Shown here piece by piece: positions 53,483 to 61,842 of a DNA stretch of 64,000 bases. The position numbers were made by a program, and so were the translations under genes. The notes under the pieces are model-generated. The model did no database searches and had not been told where the DNA came from. It saw only the letters and a program-made list of their open reading frames with translations. Source of the stretch: SR-FBR-E99 sp963732365 (lineage in GTDB: Bacteria; Bacteroidota; Bacteroidia; Bacteroidales; VadinHA17); assembly GCA_963732365.1 (NCBI GenBank), contig CAVSZC010000005.1, positions 1,364,001-1,428,000 on the forward strand, written 5' to 3'. Positions within the stretch are counted from its first letter, which is position 1. The number at the start of each line of letters is the position of its first letter.

Positions 53483-54613
53483 TCAGATTCCGGGAAGGAT
53501 GAAGTCAGTGAAGTTCTCGCGGGAGACAATCATTGTTTTTGCCTCAGGATAGGATGTAATGAATGACCTTGGAATTTTGCCATGGCCTGACGCTGACCAC
53601 TTGAACTCAAAAGCAGATAACTGTCCTTCGCTTTCTTCGATATAGTCAACCTCCTGTTGTGACGTGGTCCGCCAGAAATATGAATTTACCCATCGCCTGC
53701 TATAATGGTTATGCTTCATACGCTCCGCTATAAGGAAGTTCTCCCATAAAGCACCTGTATCCTGCCTGAGAATCAAAGGATTAAAGTTAGCCGCCAGGGC
53801 ATTCCTGATACCATTATCATAGAAGTAGACCTTCCGGCTTTTCCCTATCTCCGTCCGATGATTTCTTCTGTAGGGTGTCAGCCTGAAGACAATAAATGCC
53901 TTTTCGAGAAGGTCAATATAAGTGCTTACAGTCTTCTTGTCGACCTGCAGGAGCCTCGACAACTCGTTGTATGACACCTCGCTGCCGAGCTGTAAAGCAA
54001 GGGCTCTCAGGAGGTTTACAACCAGATCCGGACGCCTGACACCCTGAAAAGCAAGAAGATCCTTATAGAGAAAGCTGTCAGTGAGTTGTTTCAGGATTTC
54101 TCTTTCTTCACCCGGTTTGGTTATCACATCCGGATACATTCCATACAGAAGCCTTGTCTCCAGTTGCCTCAGAGCGGAGAGATTGCCTGAATAATCAGAC
54201 AACTCCTTCCAGCTTACAGGAAAAAGAAAATACTCCCATTTTCTTCCAGTCAGCGGTTCATTGACCTTGTCGGCAAGTTCAAATGATGATGAGCCGGTCA
54301 CCAGCAACTGGACGTCCTTAAAAAAGTCTGTGATCAGCTTGAGAGTAAGCCCTGTATTGCTGATCCTCTGTGCTTCGTCAATCAAAACCATCCTGTATTT
54401 ACCCAGCAGCTGGCGTATTGTCTCTGTATTAGCATTCTCAAGCTGTTCCCTGGCGACAGGATCGTCACAGTTAAGCAACAGAAATTCTCCGGCTCCTCCG
54501 GCTATTTTCATCATCAGAGTAGTCTTCCCTGTCTGACGCGGCCCCAGCAGGATAACTGCTTTGCCCCTGTTTATTTTTGATTTAATCAGTTGTTCCAGTT
54601 CTCTTTTTATCAT
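53483..54613 (-). CDS. AAA_14/DUF4143 ATPase
   Basis: 376 residues. Walker A LLGPRQTGKTTLMMKIAGG at about 22, Walker B YRMVLIDEAQRISNTGLT near 75, sensor LLVTGSSSFELADKV near 105, and the C-terminal DUF4143 domain with YFYDNGIRNALAANF near 275 and QQEVDYIEESEGQLSAFEFK near 335 (a PD-(D/E)XK-like core). Very common in Bacteroidota; the biological role is not settled. Monocistronic. Confidence 0.93.
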   Translation of the reverse strand: MIKRELEQLIKSKINRGKAVILLGPRQTGKTTLMMKIAGGAGEFLLLNCDDPVAREQLENANTETIRQLLGKYRMVLIDEAQRISNTGLTLKLITDFFKDVQLLVTGSSSFELADKVNEPLTGRKWEYFLFPVSWKELSDYSGNLSALRQLETRLLYGMYPDVITKPGEEREILKQLTDSFLYKDLLAFQGVRRPDLVVNLLRALALQLGSEVSYNELSRLLQVDKKTVSTYIDLLEKAFIVFRLTPYRRNHRTEIGKSRKVYFYDNGIRNALAANFNPLILRQDTGALWENFLIAERMKHNHYSRRWVNSYFWRTTSQQEVDYIEESEGQLSAFEFKWSASGHGKIPRSFITSYPEAKTMIVSRENFTDFILPGI

Positions 54614-54887
54614 AATTCAGAGATAATAATCCCCAAATATAATAATAATTGGGGAAATAAATCACTAAAATGTAAATTATATATTAGTCAGGAAAGTATA
54701 TAATGTTGAGAAAGATTCCAGGCAGGGGGCACTGTTTCGCTTCCTCCTTCATTTCATTTCGGAGGATAAAGAAAGCTTCGGAAGGAGAAGAAGGCAATAG
54801 GCATCAGGCAATGGGCAGTAGTGATTAAGAATTAAGAATTAATGAATAGTGCTGAATATGAGCCAGTTATGAGGAGGGTAGGAGGGC
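54614..54887. other. short intergenic region with repeat modules
   Basis: AT-rich DNA with a palindromic CCTCCTTCATTTCATTTCGGAGG hairpin-like segment near 54740-54766 and a GGCAATAGGCATCAGGCAATG module. No gene. Confidence 0.5.
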
Positions 54888-55283
54888 TTAATTTTCTTCA
54901 GGTACATATATGGTTTTGAGAGATCGTGAATCTAAAGATTCAATGTCGAGCCTGTACCTTATTGTACCGCCCCAATAACCTACTTCGACCTGAATAAGTG
55001 TGTCATTTAAGACAGTCCATGTACCGGGATAATCAGCGTAGGTGATTGGGGGAGTACCGCACCATCCCGAGTTTTTTCTTTCTGTGAGAGTCCCGTCACT
55101 GCGGAAGTTATAGCAATGGTCATCAATGAGCTCATTGTTTCTTGAATATACCTCAGCATTGTCTTGAAAATCAGAATAACTCCAGAAACCGATCAGCAAG
55201 TTATCAGGATCAATAGGAATATTGTCCTTTGAACAGCCGGACATAATGACGAGGAGAGAGAGGGCTGATATATATTTCTTCAT
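54888..55283 (-). CDS. small lipoprotein, lipocalin-like
   Basis: From ATG 55283 the protein is 131 residues, MKKYISALSLLVIMSGCSKD, with an ideal lipobox (MSGC); the frame opens at 55388 but the extension has no signal. The mature part, LLIGFWSYSDFQDNAEVYSR and GTPPITYADYPGTWTVLNDT, resembles the short lipocalin-like lipoproteins of Bacteroidota ('GxW'). No ligand known. Confidence 0.78.
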   Translation of the reverse strand: MKKYISALSLLVIMSGCSKDNIPIDPDNLLIGFWSYSDFQDNAEVYSRNNELIDDHCYNFRSDGTLTERKNSGWCGTPPITYADYPGTWTVLNDTLIQVEVGYWGGTIRYRLDIESLDSRSLKTIYVPEEN

Positions 55284-55440
55284 AGGATGGTTTTTGTTCA
55301 TGGCACAAAATTTATACCAAATGAACCGGCAGTCCACAAAAGGCGATATCAGGCTTACCTGTTTTTCGCTCCGCTTACTTTGTGTCATCTAACAAGTAAC
55401 CATGAACCATAGAAGAGGAGCCATGCCCCCGGAACCTTTA

Positions 55441-55671
55441 TTACTCAAGGTCTGGTGGCTGGCTGTCGCCCGGGACGAACTCCAGTATGTCGCCCGGCTG
55501 ACAGTCGAGCGCCCGGCAGATGGCCTCGAGGGTGCTGAACCGTATGGCCCTGGCCTTGCCTGTCTTCAGTATCGACAGGTTTGACAGCGTCAGGTCGACC
55601 TTGCCGGAGAGCTCATTGAGAGACATCTTCCTGCGGGCCATCATCACATCAAGATTGACTATAATTGCCAT
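55441..55671 (-). CDS. XRE/Cro-type regulator (YozG-like)
   Basis: 76 residues: IIVNLDVMMARRKMSLNELS, then KVDLTLSNLSILKTGKARAI and FSTLEAICRALDCQPGDILE form one HTH. This short type is nearly always paired with a DUF2975 membrane protein, here three bases upstream. It probably represses the pair through the direct repeats at 56227-56287. Confidence 0.92.
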   Translation of the reverse strand: MAIIVNLDVMMARRKMSLNELSGKVDLTLSNLSILKTGKARAIRFSTLEAICRALDCQPGDILEFVPGDSQPPDLE

Positions 55672-55674
55672 GGC

Positions 55675-56196
55675 TCAGATTGTCAGTTCGTTTTCTCTCC
55701 GCAGCTCTATGCCTCTTCGGAATATCATTGCGATGACGTAGAGTATACCCGCAAGGAACAGGAAGTCAGTGCCGGCACCTTCAACGGTGAAGTTGACCTG
55801 TCTGCCGTCCAGCCACTGTGCATAAGCATCCGTTGCCAGAGCCAGCAGTCCTATCTGCAGTGAGATGATGCTCATCCCCTGGATCAGTCCGGCGACAGAT
55901 TCGCTGAAGGGCTCTTTCAGACTGAGCCTGCCGGTGATCTTCACTACCCAGAAGGAGAGCCATGCCTTTGACCCGGAGAGGATAATCATCAGGGCTGCCA
56001 TAACGATATAATGTGTCTTGCTGAACGCAAGCACCTCCGACAGGTCGGTGCCCATGTAGAGGTCAGCTGCCGCGGCAGGGTTAACAAAAAGACTTACAGC
56101 AAAGGAGAAGATAAGTGCACCTGTCTTGATGCATAAGCCGATAAACATGATCCACGCAAACACCTTCAGGATATCAAGAACCTGTTCTGTTTTCAT
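55675..56196 (-). CDS. DUF2975 membrane protein
   Basis: 173 residues with four TM helices (VFAWIMFIGLCIKTGALIFS, IVMAALMIILSGSKAWLSFW, MSIISLQIGLLALATDAYAQ, DFLFLAGILYVIAMIFRRGI). ETLRRENELT-like tail RRGIELRRENELTI is the family signature. Co-transcribed with the XRE gene that follows. Function unknown. Confidence 0.9.
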   Translation of the reverse strand: MKTEQVLDILKVFAWIMFIGLCIKTGALIFSFAVSLFVNPAAAADLYMGTDLSEVLAFSKTHYIVMAALMIILSGSKAWLSFWVVKITGRLSLKEPFSESVAGLIQGMSIISLQIGLLALATDAYAQWLDGRQVNFTVEGAGTDFLFLAGILYVIAMIFRRGIELRRENELTI

Positions 56197-56226
56197 AATG
56201 CTTCAATTTATTTGTTCGGTGCAAAT

Positions 56227-56287
56227 ATCAGTAAAAAATTATTGATAAACAATAAAAATATAAAAATTATCAGTAAAAAATTATTGA
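56227..56287. promoter_or_regulatory. 19-bp direct repeats upstream of the DUF2975-XRE operon
   Basis: ATCAGTAAAAAATTATTGA occurs exactly at 56227-56245 and again at 56269-56287, 42 bp apart (four helical turns), within 90 bp of the operon start. Probable binding sites for the XRE protein. Confidence 0.55.
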
Positions 56288-56529
56288 GTAGAACTACTAT
56301 GCGGAGAAGATCATGGAAGGAGCAGGGGCTAATGTCAAGGTCAAGGTTGAGGTTAAGGGGCAGGAAGGATTTGCGATTTGCGAATTGAGGACCGAAGACG
56401 GAAGACGGAAGACGGAAGACGGAAGACCTTCAGACAAAATGGTGCCAGGCACAGGCTGTTTATAAATTACAATTTATGTGATAATTTTATACTCTGAATA
56501 AATCCCTGTAATAAGTTAAAACATTGAAT
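56288..56529. other. intergenic region with repeat modules
   Basis: AAGGTCAAGGTTGAGGTTAAG at 56336-56356, GATTTGCGATTTGCGAATTG at 56369 and GAAGACGGAAGACGGAAGAC at 56394-56426. No gene. Confidence 0.7.
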
Positions 56530-57054
56530 ATGAAAAAGCTGGTTCTGTTATTTTGCCTCACATCCTTACCGCTCACTTTTGTCAGCGGACAGCTGCCGCA
56601 GAGTAGCTCCTGGTACAATACTCCCGATGATCTGATCAGAGATATCTATGCTGCTGTATCTGCCAGAAACGGCGAATCGGTCGACTGGACCAGAGTGAGG
56701 GCGATGTTCATCGATAAGGCAGTGGTCATCCTCAGAACATCGAGAGAAGAATTAACCCGGTTTACTGCAGATGGGTTCATACAGGATTTCAAAGACTTCT
56801 ACCAGATACCTGAGGTGTCTGCCAGTGGCTTCGGGGAGCAGATCCTCAGGATGAAAGCAATGGTCTATAATGATATTGCTTTTGTTGCTACTGAATATTC
56901 TGCAGCCATCACCGGAAGCACCCGCCCTCCTTCCCGGGGGGTCGACCTCTGGCTGCTTGCTAAAAAGGATGGCCTCTGGAAGATCACATCAGTTGTAAAC
57001 GAGGTTATTCCCGCCGGACAGGAGCTACCTGACCTGCCGGAATGGAAGTTTTAG
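56530..57054 (+). CDS. exported SnoaL/DUF4440-like protein
   Basis: 174 residues from ATG 56530, MKKLVLLFCLTSLPLTFVSG signal peptide. The fold-type pattern DLIRDIYAAVSARNGESVDW, then KAMVYNDIAFVATEYSAAIT and VDLWLLAKKDGLWKITSVVN match the NTF2-like (SnoaL/DUF4440) cone fold. No catalytic residues are obvious. Preceded by a repeat block; monocistronic. Confidence 0.75.
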   Translation: MKKLVLLFCLTSLPLTFVSGQLPQSSSWYNTPDDLIRDIYAAVSARNGESVDWTRVRAMFIDKAVVILRTSREELTRFTADGFIQDFKDFYQIPEVSASGFGEQILRMKAMVYNDIAFVATEYSAAITGSTRPPSRGVDLWLLAKKDGLWKITSVVNEVIPAGQELPDLPEWKF

Positions 57055-57423
57055 CAGGAGGCAGCAGGGATTTGCGATTTGCGATTGTCGAATTAAGGTG
57101 CAAGGAGCAAGGTGCAAGGTGCAAGGAGCAAGTGGCGAGTAGGTTAAGGTTTAAGTAAAGGTTAAGTGGTGGTGTAAATATGTAATTTCCCCTCCTGAGT
57201 CAGGAGGGGTCCGTCCGCCAGTTGGCGGACGGGGGGTGGTCTGTCACTTAAGGAAGCAGGGAACACACAGTATTTGCGATTTGCGATTGCTGAATTGCGG
57301 ATTGAGAGATTAGCAGATCACGGAAAGTTGGTTGAGGTGATCGTTTTTTAAGGATGGAAATCTAATTCTGCATATATTTATGATCCTCTTTCATTACGGG
57401 GGAACATATCATTGCAGAAAAAT
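57055..57423. other. intergenic region with two tandem hairpins
   Basis: GGAGCAAGGTGCAAGG repeats (57098-57132), then CCCTCCTGAGTCAGGAGGG (57189-57207) and GTCCGTCCGCCAGTTGGCGGAC (57209-57230 region), two adjacent perfect-stem hairpins, then GATTTGCGATTTGCGATTG. No gene. Confidence 0.7.
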
Positions 57424-58182
57424 ATGGAACAACAGCTCTCCGCAAAAGCCGATGGAGCTTCAGTGACAGGGGGCAGAAGGGAACTGCTGCTGCTGCTTGC
57501 TCTGCTGGTGAGCAGACTTCTTCTCTTTTTGGTATTTCAGTGCGTCATAGCTGTCACCCTCAGCTCATGGACCAGATCAGAAGGCTACTGGATTCTCTCT
57601 GCCACCATGACAAACATGGTCAGCATACTGGTGCTCTGTTACCTCTTCAGGAGAGGCACAGTGAGCTACAAGAGCCTCTTCCGGATAAACCGTGGCACAT
57701 TGCGCAAGGATTTCACACTGTTTGTAGTCCTTATCCTTATTATTGGCCCGCTTGTTTTTGTCCCTAACTACTTTTTAAGTTTATGGCTGTGGGGCGATCC
57801 GGCTGTCCCGGCGGAGATGATGTTCAGACCTGTTGAGAGATGGCTGTCTATTATCCTTGTCATCGCATTCCCGGTAACGATAGTCTTCGCCGAACTGGCA
57901 ACCTATTTCGGCTATATCATGCCTGGGCTGCGGACTGAGCTTAGGTCAGGGTGGGTTGCAGTGTCACTCCCCGTACTCTTTCTCTCTCTGCAACACATGA
58001 CGTTACCGTTAATCCCAGACCTGAGGTTTATTATCTACCGCGGGGTGGTCTTTCTGCCTTTTGCGGCAATGATAGGCATTGCCTTGTATAAAAGGCCAGG
58101 CCTCTTTCCCTACTTTGCGGTGCTGCACGGATTAATGGATACAGGAACAGCAATAATGCTCTTTATTGAACCAGGGAGGTAA
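57424..58182 (+). CDS. CPBP-like intramembrane protein with altered motif
   Basis: 252 residues from ATG 57424 (TTG 57412 also possible). Seven or eight hydrophobic helices. FAELATYFGYIMPGL near 165 stands where CPBP proteases have EExxxR, and LSLQHMTLPLI near 195 and FAVLHGLMDTG near 240 supply the two later His-containing motifs. The Arg of motif 1 is missing and one Glu is Ala, so catalytic activity is doubtful. Family assignment is by motif spacing. Confidence 0.65.
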   Translation: MEQQLSAKADGASVTGGRRELLLLLALLVSRLLLFLVFQCVIAVTLSSWTRSEGYWILSATMTNMVSILVLCYLFRRGTVSYKSLFRINRGTLRKDFTLFVVLILIIGPLVFVPNYFLSLWLWGDPAVPAEMMFRPVERWLSIILVIAFPVTIVFAELATYFGYIMPGLRTELRSGWVAVSLPVLFLSLQHMTLPLIPDLRFIIYRGVVFLPFAAMIGIALYKRPGLFPYFAVLHGLMDTGTAIMLFIEPGR

Positions 58183-58323
58183 TTTATTTGATGAAGAGAG
58201 GAGCAATATTGCTCAGGGTGCGGATGTGCTGCTGTGCGACTGTAGAGGGGGCGAAGGATTTGCGAATTGAAGACGGAAGACGGAAGACGGAAGACGGAAG
58301 ACCCAGAGGTTCAGGCATAGGGT
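58183..58323. repeat. GAAGACGGAAGAC repeat block
   Basis: Four GAAGACG units (58268-58302) after GATTTGCGAATTG and before GGTTCAGG; the same order as in other mosaics. Confidence 0.7.
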
Positions 58324-59319
58324 CTACAGCGTCAGGACCACGTTACCTCTCTTGCTTCCGGCCTCCACATGCCTGTGGGCTTCGGCTGCCTCTTCAAGCG
58401 GGAAACATCTGTCAATAACCGGTTTTAGTTTCCGCTCTTCAAGAAAATCCTTTATGAATACCAGATCCCCCTGGTTGGGGACTGCAAGAGCGCATACCAC
58501 CTTTTTGTCTCTGCTCATTGATGTCCGGAGCATCTGAAGCAGCTTGGCGGTTTTGAAACTTGCCGGCAGGTAAATTCCGTTTTGTTTCAGCGATGCCCTG
58601 TACTTTGAAAAGGACCCCTTCCCCAGGATGTCAAGGATGAGGTCATAAGTCTCACCGTTTTTTGTGAAGTCCTCTTTTTTATAGTCAATAACCTTACCTG
58701 CTCCCAGGCTTTTTACAGATTCCATCCCCTGCGTGCTGCATACTCCCGTGACTTCTGCCCCGAAGTAATGGCTGGCCAGCTGAACGGCCGACGAACCAAT
58801 CGCGCCGGAAGCGCCGATGATAAGTACACTATGACCTTTTTGGATCTTCACCTTTCTTAATAAACAGAGTGCCATAGTTGCTCCATAAGGAACAGAAGCA
58901 GCCTCTTCATAAGTCATATATGAAGGTTTCACAGCAATGATACCATCTTCGGGAAGGCAGAGGTACTCTGCATAAGCCCCCATTTTCTCACCCGTATAAC
59001 CAAAAACCTGGTCGCCCTTCTTGAATTGTCTCACATCGCTGCCAACCATCTCTACCTCACCGGCAAAGGTGTTTCCCAGTACTCTTATTCTGGGCTTGCT
59101 GAAGCCAAAGCTAAACCGGGCAAGGATCCAGAACAGCGACAGCATATTGAATTCACTTTTTGGAATGTTCCTGAAATTCCGGGCAATGATATCCCCGTAA
59201 TTTACCGAGACAGCGTGCACCCTGACAAGAACCTCATTGTCTTTCGGGAAAGGTTTTTCTACCTCCTGCAGATGGAGTACATCGGGTCCTCCGTATTCTG
59301 TGTAAACTATGGCTTTCAT
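58324..59319 (-). CDS. quinone oxidoreductase-like NAD(P)-dependent dehydrogenase (MDR family)
   Basis: 331 residues. VYTEYGGPDVLHLQEVEKPF and VHAVSVNYGDIIARN are typical of the zinc-independent MDR branch; the cofactor site is VLIIGASGAIGSSAVQLASH near 155. FEERKLKPVIDRCFPLEEAA and HRHVEAGSKRGNVVLTL end the protein as in QOR/NAD(P)H dehydrogenases. No zinc-binding Cys cluster. Probably reduces quinones or enones in the cytoplasm. Its start follows the XRE stop (59321) by one base. Confidence 0.92.
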   Translation of the reverse strand: MKAIVYTEYGGPDVLHLQEVEKPFPKDNEVLVRVHAVSVNYGDIIARNFRNIPKSEFNMLSLFWILARFSFGFSKPRIRVLGNTFAGEVEMVGSDVRQFKKGDQVFGYTGEKMGAYAEYLCLPEDGIIAVKPSYMTYEEAASVPYGATMALCLLRKVKIQKGHSVLIIGASGAIGSSAVQLASHYFGAEVTGVCSTQGMESVKSLGAGKVIDYKKEDFTKNGETYDLILDILGKGSFSKYRASLKQNGIYLPASFKTAKLLQMLRTSMSRDKKVVCALAVPNQGDLVFIKDFLEERKLKPVIDRCFPLEEAAEAHRHVEAGSKRGNVVLTL

Positions 59320-59320
59320 C

Positions 59321-59596
59321 CTACTGCTTTTTATTTTTATCCTGTTTGGCTTTTAATTTATTAAGCACCGGGTCATTCCCGGGGCTGTATATAAACACAT
59401 CGGACAACTGAACACTGAAGGTGTGTGCAATCCGGAACGCCAGTTCGAGCGACGGGAAGTACTTCCCGTTCTCAATGGCCACGATGGTCTGACGGGTTAC
59501 CCCTGTCCTGTCTGCCAGCTCCTGCTGGGTCATCTCACTGGCAAAGAAGCGAAGCCTGCGAATGCTGTTGCTGATTAATACCTTTTCGTTATCCAT
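59321..59596 (-). CDS. XRE-type regulator
   Basis: 91 residues from ATG 59596, MDNEKVLISNSIRRLRFFAS. The HTH is MTQQELADRTGVTRQTIVAI and ENGKYFPSLELAFRIAHTFS, the short form typical of regulators encoded beside a membrane protein. The frame extends to 59632, but that start would lie inside the upstream gene. Operon with the membrane gene upstream and the dehydrogenase downstream. Confidence 0.92.
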   Translation of the reverse strand: MDNEKVLISNSIRRLRFFASEMTQQELADRTGVTRQTIVAIENGKYFPSLELAFRIAHTFSVQLSDVFIYSPGNDPVLNKLKAKQDKNKKQ

Positions 59597-59597
59597 A

Positions 59598-60044
59598 TCA
59601 CGCACCCTTTCTGTAATAGATGATTTTTGCAACCTCCGATGCCAGGCTGGCGATAAATCCTGATGAGATAAGGGTAAGAAACATTACGTAAGGTTTCATT
59701 CCCATGGCAAGTGATCCCATTGCCAGCATGAATCCGAAGATGAATATCCAGTGCGAGATCCGGATTGATTTAAGCTCAATGAGCTTATCGCGCTCGTCGG
59801 TAAAGCCGGGCATATCCTCCTGCGTGATGATGCGGTCTGCGATGGCAAATATGATGTGGATCACAATCTGTACAACAATTGCGACCGGTATCAGATAAAG
59901 AAATGATTTCCCCCAGAACTGGAAGTCGTTAAGCAGTTCCATATCGGCCTGAATGTAGTTCCTGTAAAGATAGAGCGAGTAGAATCCGATCACCAGCACT
60001 GAGCCGATAATGGATACGATTGATTGTTTCTCCTGGTGTCCCAT
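59598..60044 (-). CDS. membrane protein of an XRE-linked operon
   Basis: 148 residues with four helices (VSIIGSVLVIGFYSLYLYRN, FLYLIPVAIVVQIVIHIIFA, WIFIFGFMLAMGSLAMGMKP, VMFLTLISSGFIASLASEVA). DERDKLIELKSIRISHWIF between the second and third is a motif of DUF2178-like proteins. AAGGAGGT stands six bases before the ATG, an unusually strong Shine-Dalgarno site for this phylum. Promoter at 60099-60129. Confidence 0.85.
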   Translation of the reverse strand: MGHQEKQSIVSIIGSVLVIGFYSLYLYRNYIQADMELLNDFQFWGKSFLYLIPVAIVVQIVIHIIFAIADRIITQEDMPGFTDERDKLIELKSIRISHWIFIFGFMLAMGSLAMGMKPYVMFLTLISSGFIASLASEVAKIIYYRKGA

Positions 60045-60078
60045 AATAATACCTCCTTATGTAGATTATTTTATACTA

Positions 60079-60129
60079 TATGTAAATATAAGACGACACA
60101 AAGATAAGTATTATTTACATAATGTCAAA
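60079..60129 (-). promoter_or_regulatory. promoter and inverted-repeat operator of the XRE-linked operon
   Basis: Minus strand TTTG (plus 60126-60129), 19 bases, TATCTTTG (plus 60099-60106): a complete Bacteroidota promoter. Ten-base inverted arms TATGTAAATA (60079-60088) and TATTTACATA (60112-60121) bracket the -7 box. A second inverted pair, AATGTC and GACATT (60121-60142), overlaps -33. Likely XRE binding sites. Confidence 0.72.
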
Positions 60130-60179
60130 TATATTAGACATTATTTTCAATTTTTTTTCAGAATTTGATGGAACGGGCT

Positions 60180-60291
60180 ATGGGTTAGGCATCAGGCAGT
60201 AGTGGGGCAAGGAGGATTTGCGATTTGCGATAGTGTAGAGCGTGTAGCGGAGAAATGTGAGATATGAGGGTTGATGGGTTGAGGCAAGGTA
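60180..60291. repeat. GATTTGCGA repeat block
   Basis: GGCATCAGGCAGTAG, GATTTGCGATTTGCGATAG and AGCGTGTAGCGG units before the DUF1801 stop. No gene. Confidence 0.6.
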
Positions 60292-60717
60292 TTAGTTTCC
60301 ATACTTTGACCGCAGGAAGTCAATGGTTGTTTTTATAAGTTTCTTAAGGGCTTCATGGTTGATGTCTGACAGTTTTTTGATGTAGATGCAGGCTGCACCC
60401 CTTTTAAATTTGCCCAGGTCTGCGAGCAGGTGTTCATGCTCAGGGGCACCGGTGTAGACATACAATGAGATTGCAGCTTTCCGCGGTGAAAATCCCACGA
60501 GTGGCCAGTCGCCTTCCTGGCGGCTTCTGTCTGACTTGTAATGGTAGCTTCCGAATCCTATGATCGACGGGCCCCACATTTTCGGTTCAAATCCCGTCAA
60601 ATCATGCATCAGCTTCAGCAATTCAAGGCTATCCTGACGCTTTTGCTCCGTATCGGCAAATGAGTTGATGAATTCGATTACATCCGCTCCGTGCTGTTTT
60701 GTTTTCAGTTCTGCCAT
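60292..60717 (-). CDS. DUF1801-family protein
   Basis: 141 residues: QHGADVIEFINSFADTEQKR, MWGPSIIGFGSYHYKSDRSR and WPLVGFSPRKAAISLYVYTG are the family's conserved blocks, and KRGAACIYIKKLSDINHEAL is near the end. DUF1801 proteins are small soluble proteins of unknown biochemical function, related to YdhG. Monocistronic. Confidence 0.92.
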   Translation of the reverse strand: MAELKTKQHGADVIEFINSFADTEQKRQDSLELLKLMHDLTGFEPKMWGPSIIGFGSYHYKSDRSRQEGDWPLVGFSPRKAAISLYVYTGAPEHEHLLADLGKFKRGAACIYIKKLSDINHEALKKLIKTTIDFLRSKYGN

Positions 60718-60954
60718 ATCAAGTGTATTTCTATTGTTAATAATGCATTCAGGACAAAAAAGTTCATTTTGCCGGGGCGGCCGGGCGACTATTTGATGGA
60801 GCGACTTTGTGAGAGGTGAGCGGAGGGGAGTTTCGAGTTTCGATTTTCGATTTGCGAATTGAGAATTATGAGACCTTCAGACATGAGACCCTCAGACGGC
60901 GAAACGGAAAGACAATGAGACAATACGCAGGAATGGAGTTTATAAGGTGCGCTT
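60718..60954. other. intergenic region with repeat modules
   Basis: GATTTTCGATTTGCGAATTG at 60841 and ACCTTCAGACATGAGACCCT near 60872. No gene. Confidence 0.6.
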
Positions 60955-61413
60955 CTATTGATTTGTGTACAATGTAATATCTGTAATCTTTATTGTGCCT
61001 TCAATAAATTCACCATACAAGAATGAAACAAATTCATAGTTGGCAGGAGAGATGCCGCCAACAACAATATCCTTGCCTATTGCATCAACCACGACTTTGT
61101 CTTCCCGGTTGCGTAAGTTATAATTGACTTCCGTGGTGTAAAAATCACCCGCGGCATCTGTTACCCCTTCAAATTTGAATTCCCCTTTGGCTGCTGCTCC
61201 GCAGGGCTCTTTGTAAAAGGTCACCGTTATCCTTTGGTCCTTCATCGGGAGATTGTTCTTACCACGTATATGTACATTGGCTTTAATACTAACCGATATT
61301 TGAGGAGCAGTGGTGCCATCACATTTATCAGCCATCATACCATCACATCTGAGGAGGATAACTGAGAGAAGAAAAACGGCTAAAGCTCTGAAGGGGAATG
61401 CCAAAGGTCTCAT
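60955..61413 (-). CDS. small lipoprotein of unknown function
   Basis: From ATG 61413, 152 residues: MRPLAFPFRALAVFLLSVIL then LRC gives a lipobox-like end; the frame opens at 61470 but the extra residues precede the signal. The mature region (VHIRGKNNLPMKDQRITVTF, EGVTDAAGDFYTTEVNYNL) resembles a single Ig-like or carboxypeptidase-regulatory domain of surface proteins. Function unknown. Confidence 0.7.
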   Translation of the reverse strand: MRPLAFPFRALAVFLLSVILLRCDGMMADKCDGTTAPQISVSIKANVHIRGKNNLPMKDQRITVTFYKEPCGAAAKGEFKFEGVTDAAGDFYTTEVNYNLRNREDKVVVDAIGKDIVVGGISPANYEFVSFLYGEFIEGTIKITDITLYTNQ

Positions 61414-61470
61414 AACCAGCGTTGTTAGATTTATGCTATATAAATTTACCAGTTTTCTTTGTGAAAACAA

Positions 61471-61809
61471 TTATTTTTTTGAAGCTTAAATACAATCGGA
61501 ACAGATATTTTTCCCGGCAGAAACAGGTTGAGTCATCTGCGGTTTTCATAAATTATATTTCACGATACGGAACGGATATTTGCTGGCCACGACCCATCTT
61601 AAGTGTATATGAGGGAATAGCGGGAAGGGAGGATTTGCGATCCACCTTCTCCGCCAGAGTCGTACCTCAAGACTTTGGCCTCTAAAGGTTGGCGGATTCG
61701 GTGGACAAAGTTTGCGATTAATCGAATTGAGACCTTCAGTATAAGGAGAAAAACATGGGTGATTTGCGAAGAACAATGAACGATTAACAGGAAAGGAAAT
61801 CTTAACTTT
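61471..61809. other. intergenic region between divergent genes, with hairpin module
   Basis: No gene. Contains CCACCTTCTCCGCC...GGCGGATTCGGTGG (61640-61704), a long-armed hairpin interrupted by about 37 bases. The same arms occur at 31330, 33705 and 33887. Confidence 0.6.
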
Positions 61810-61842
61810 ATGTCAGGAAAAAGTTCTCATACTAATACTGAT

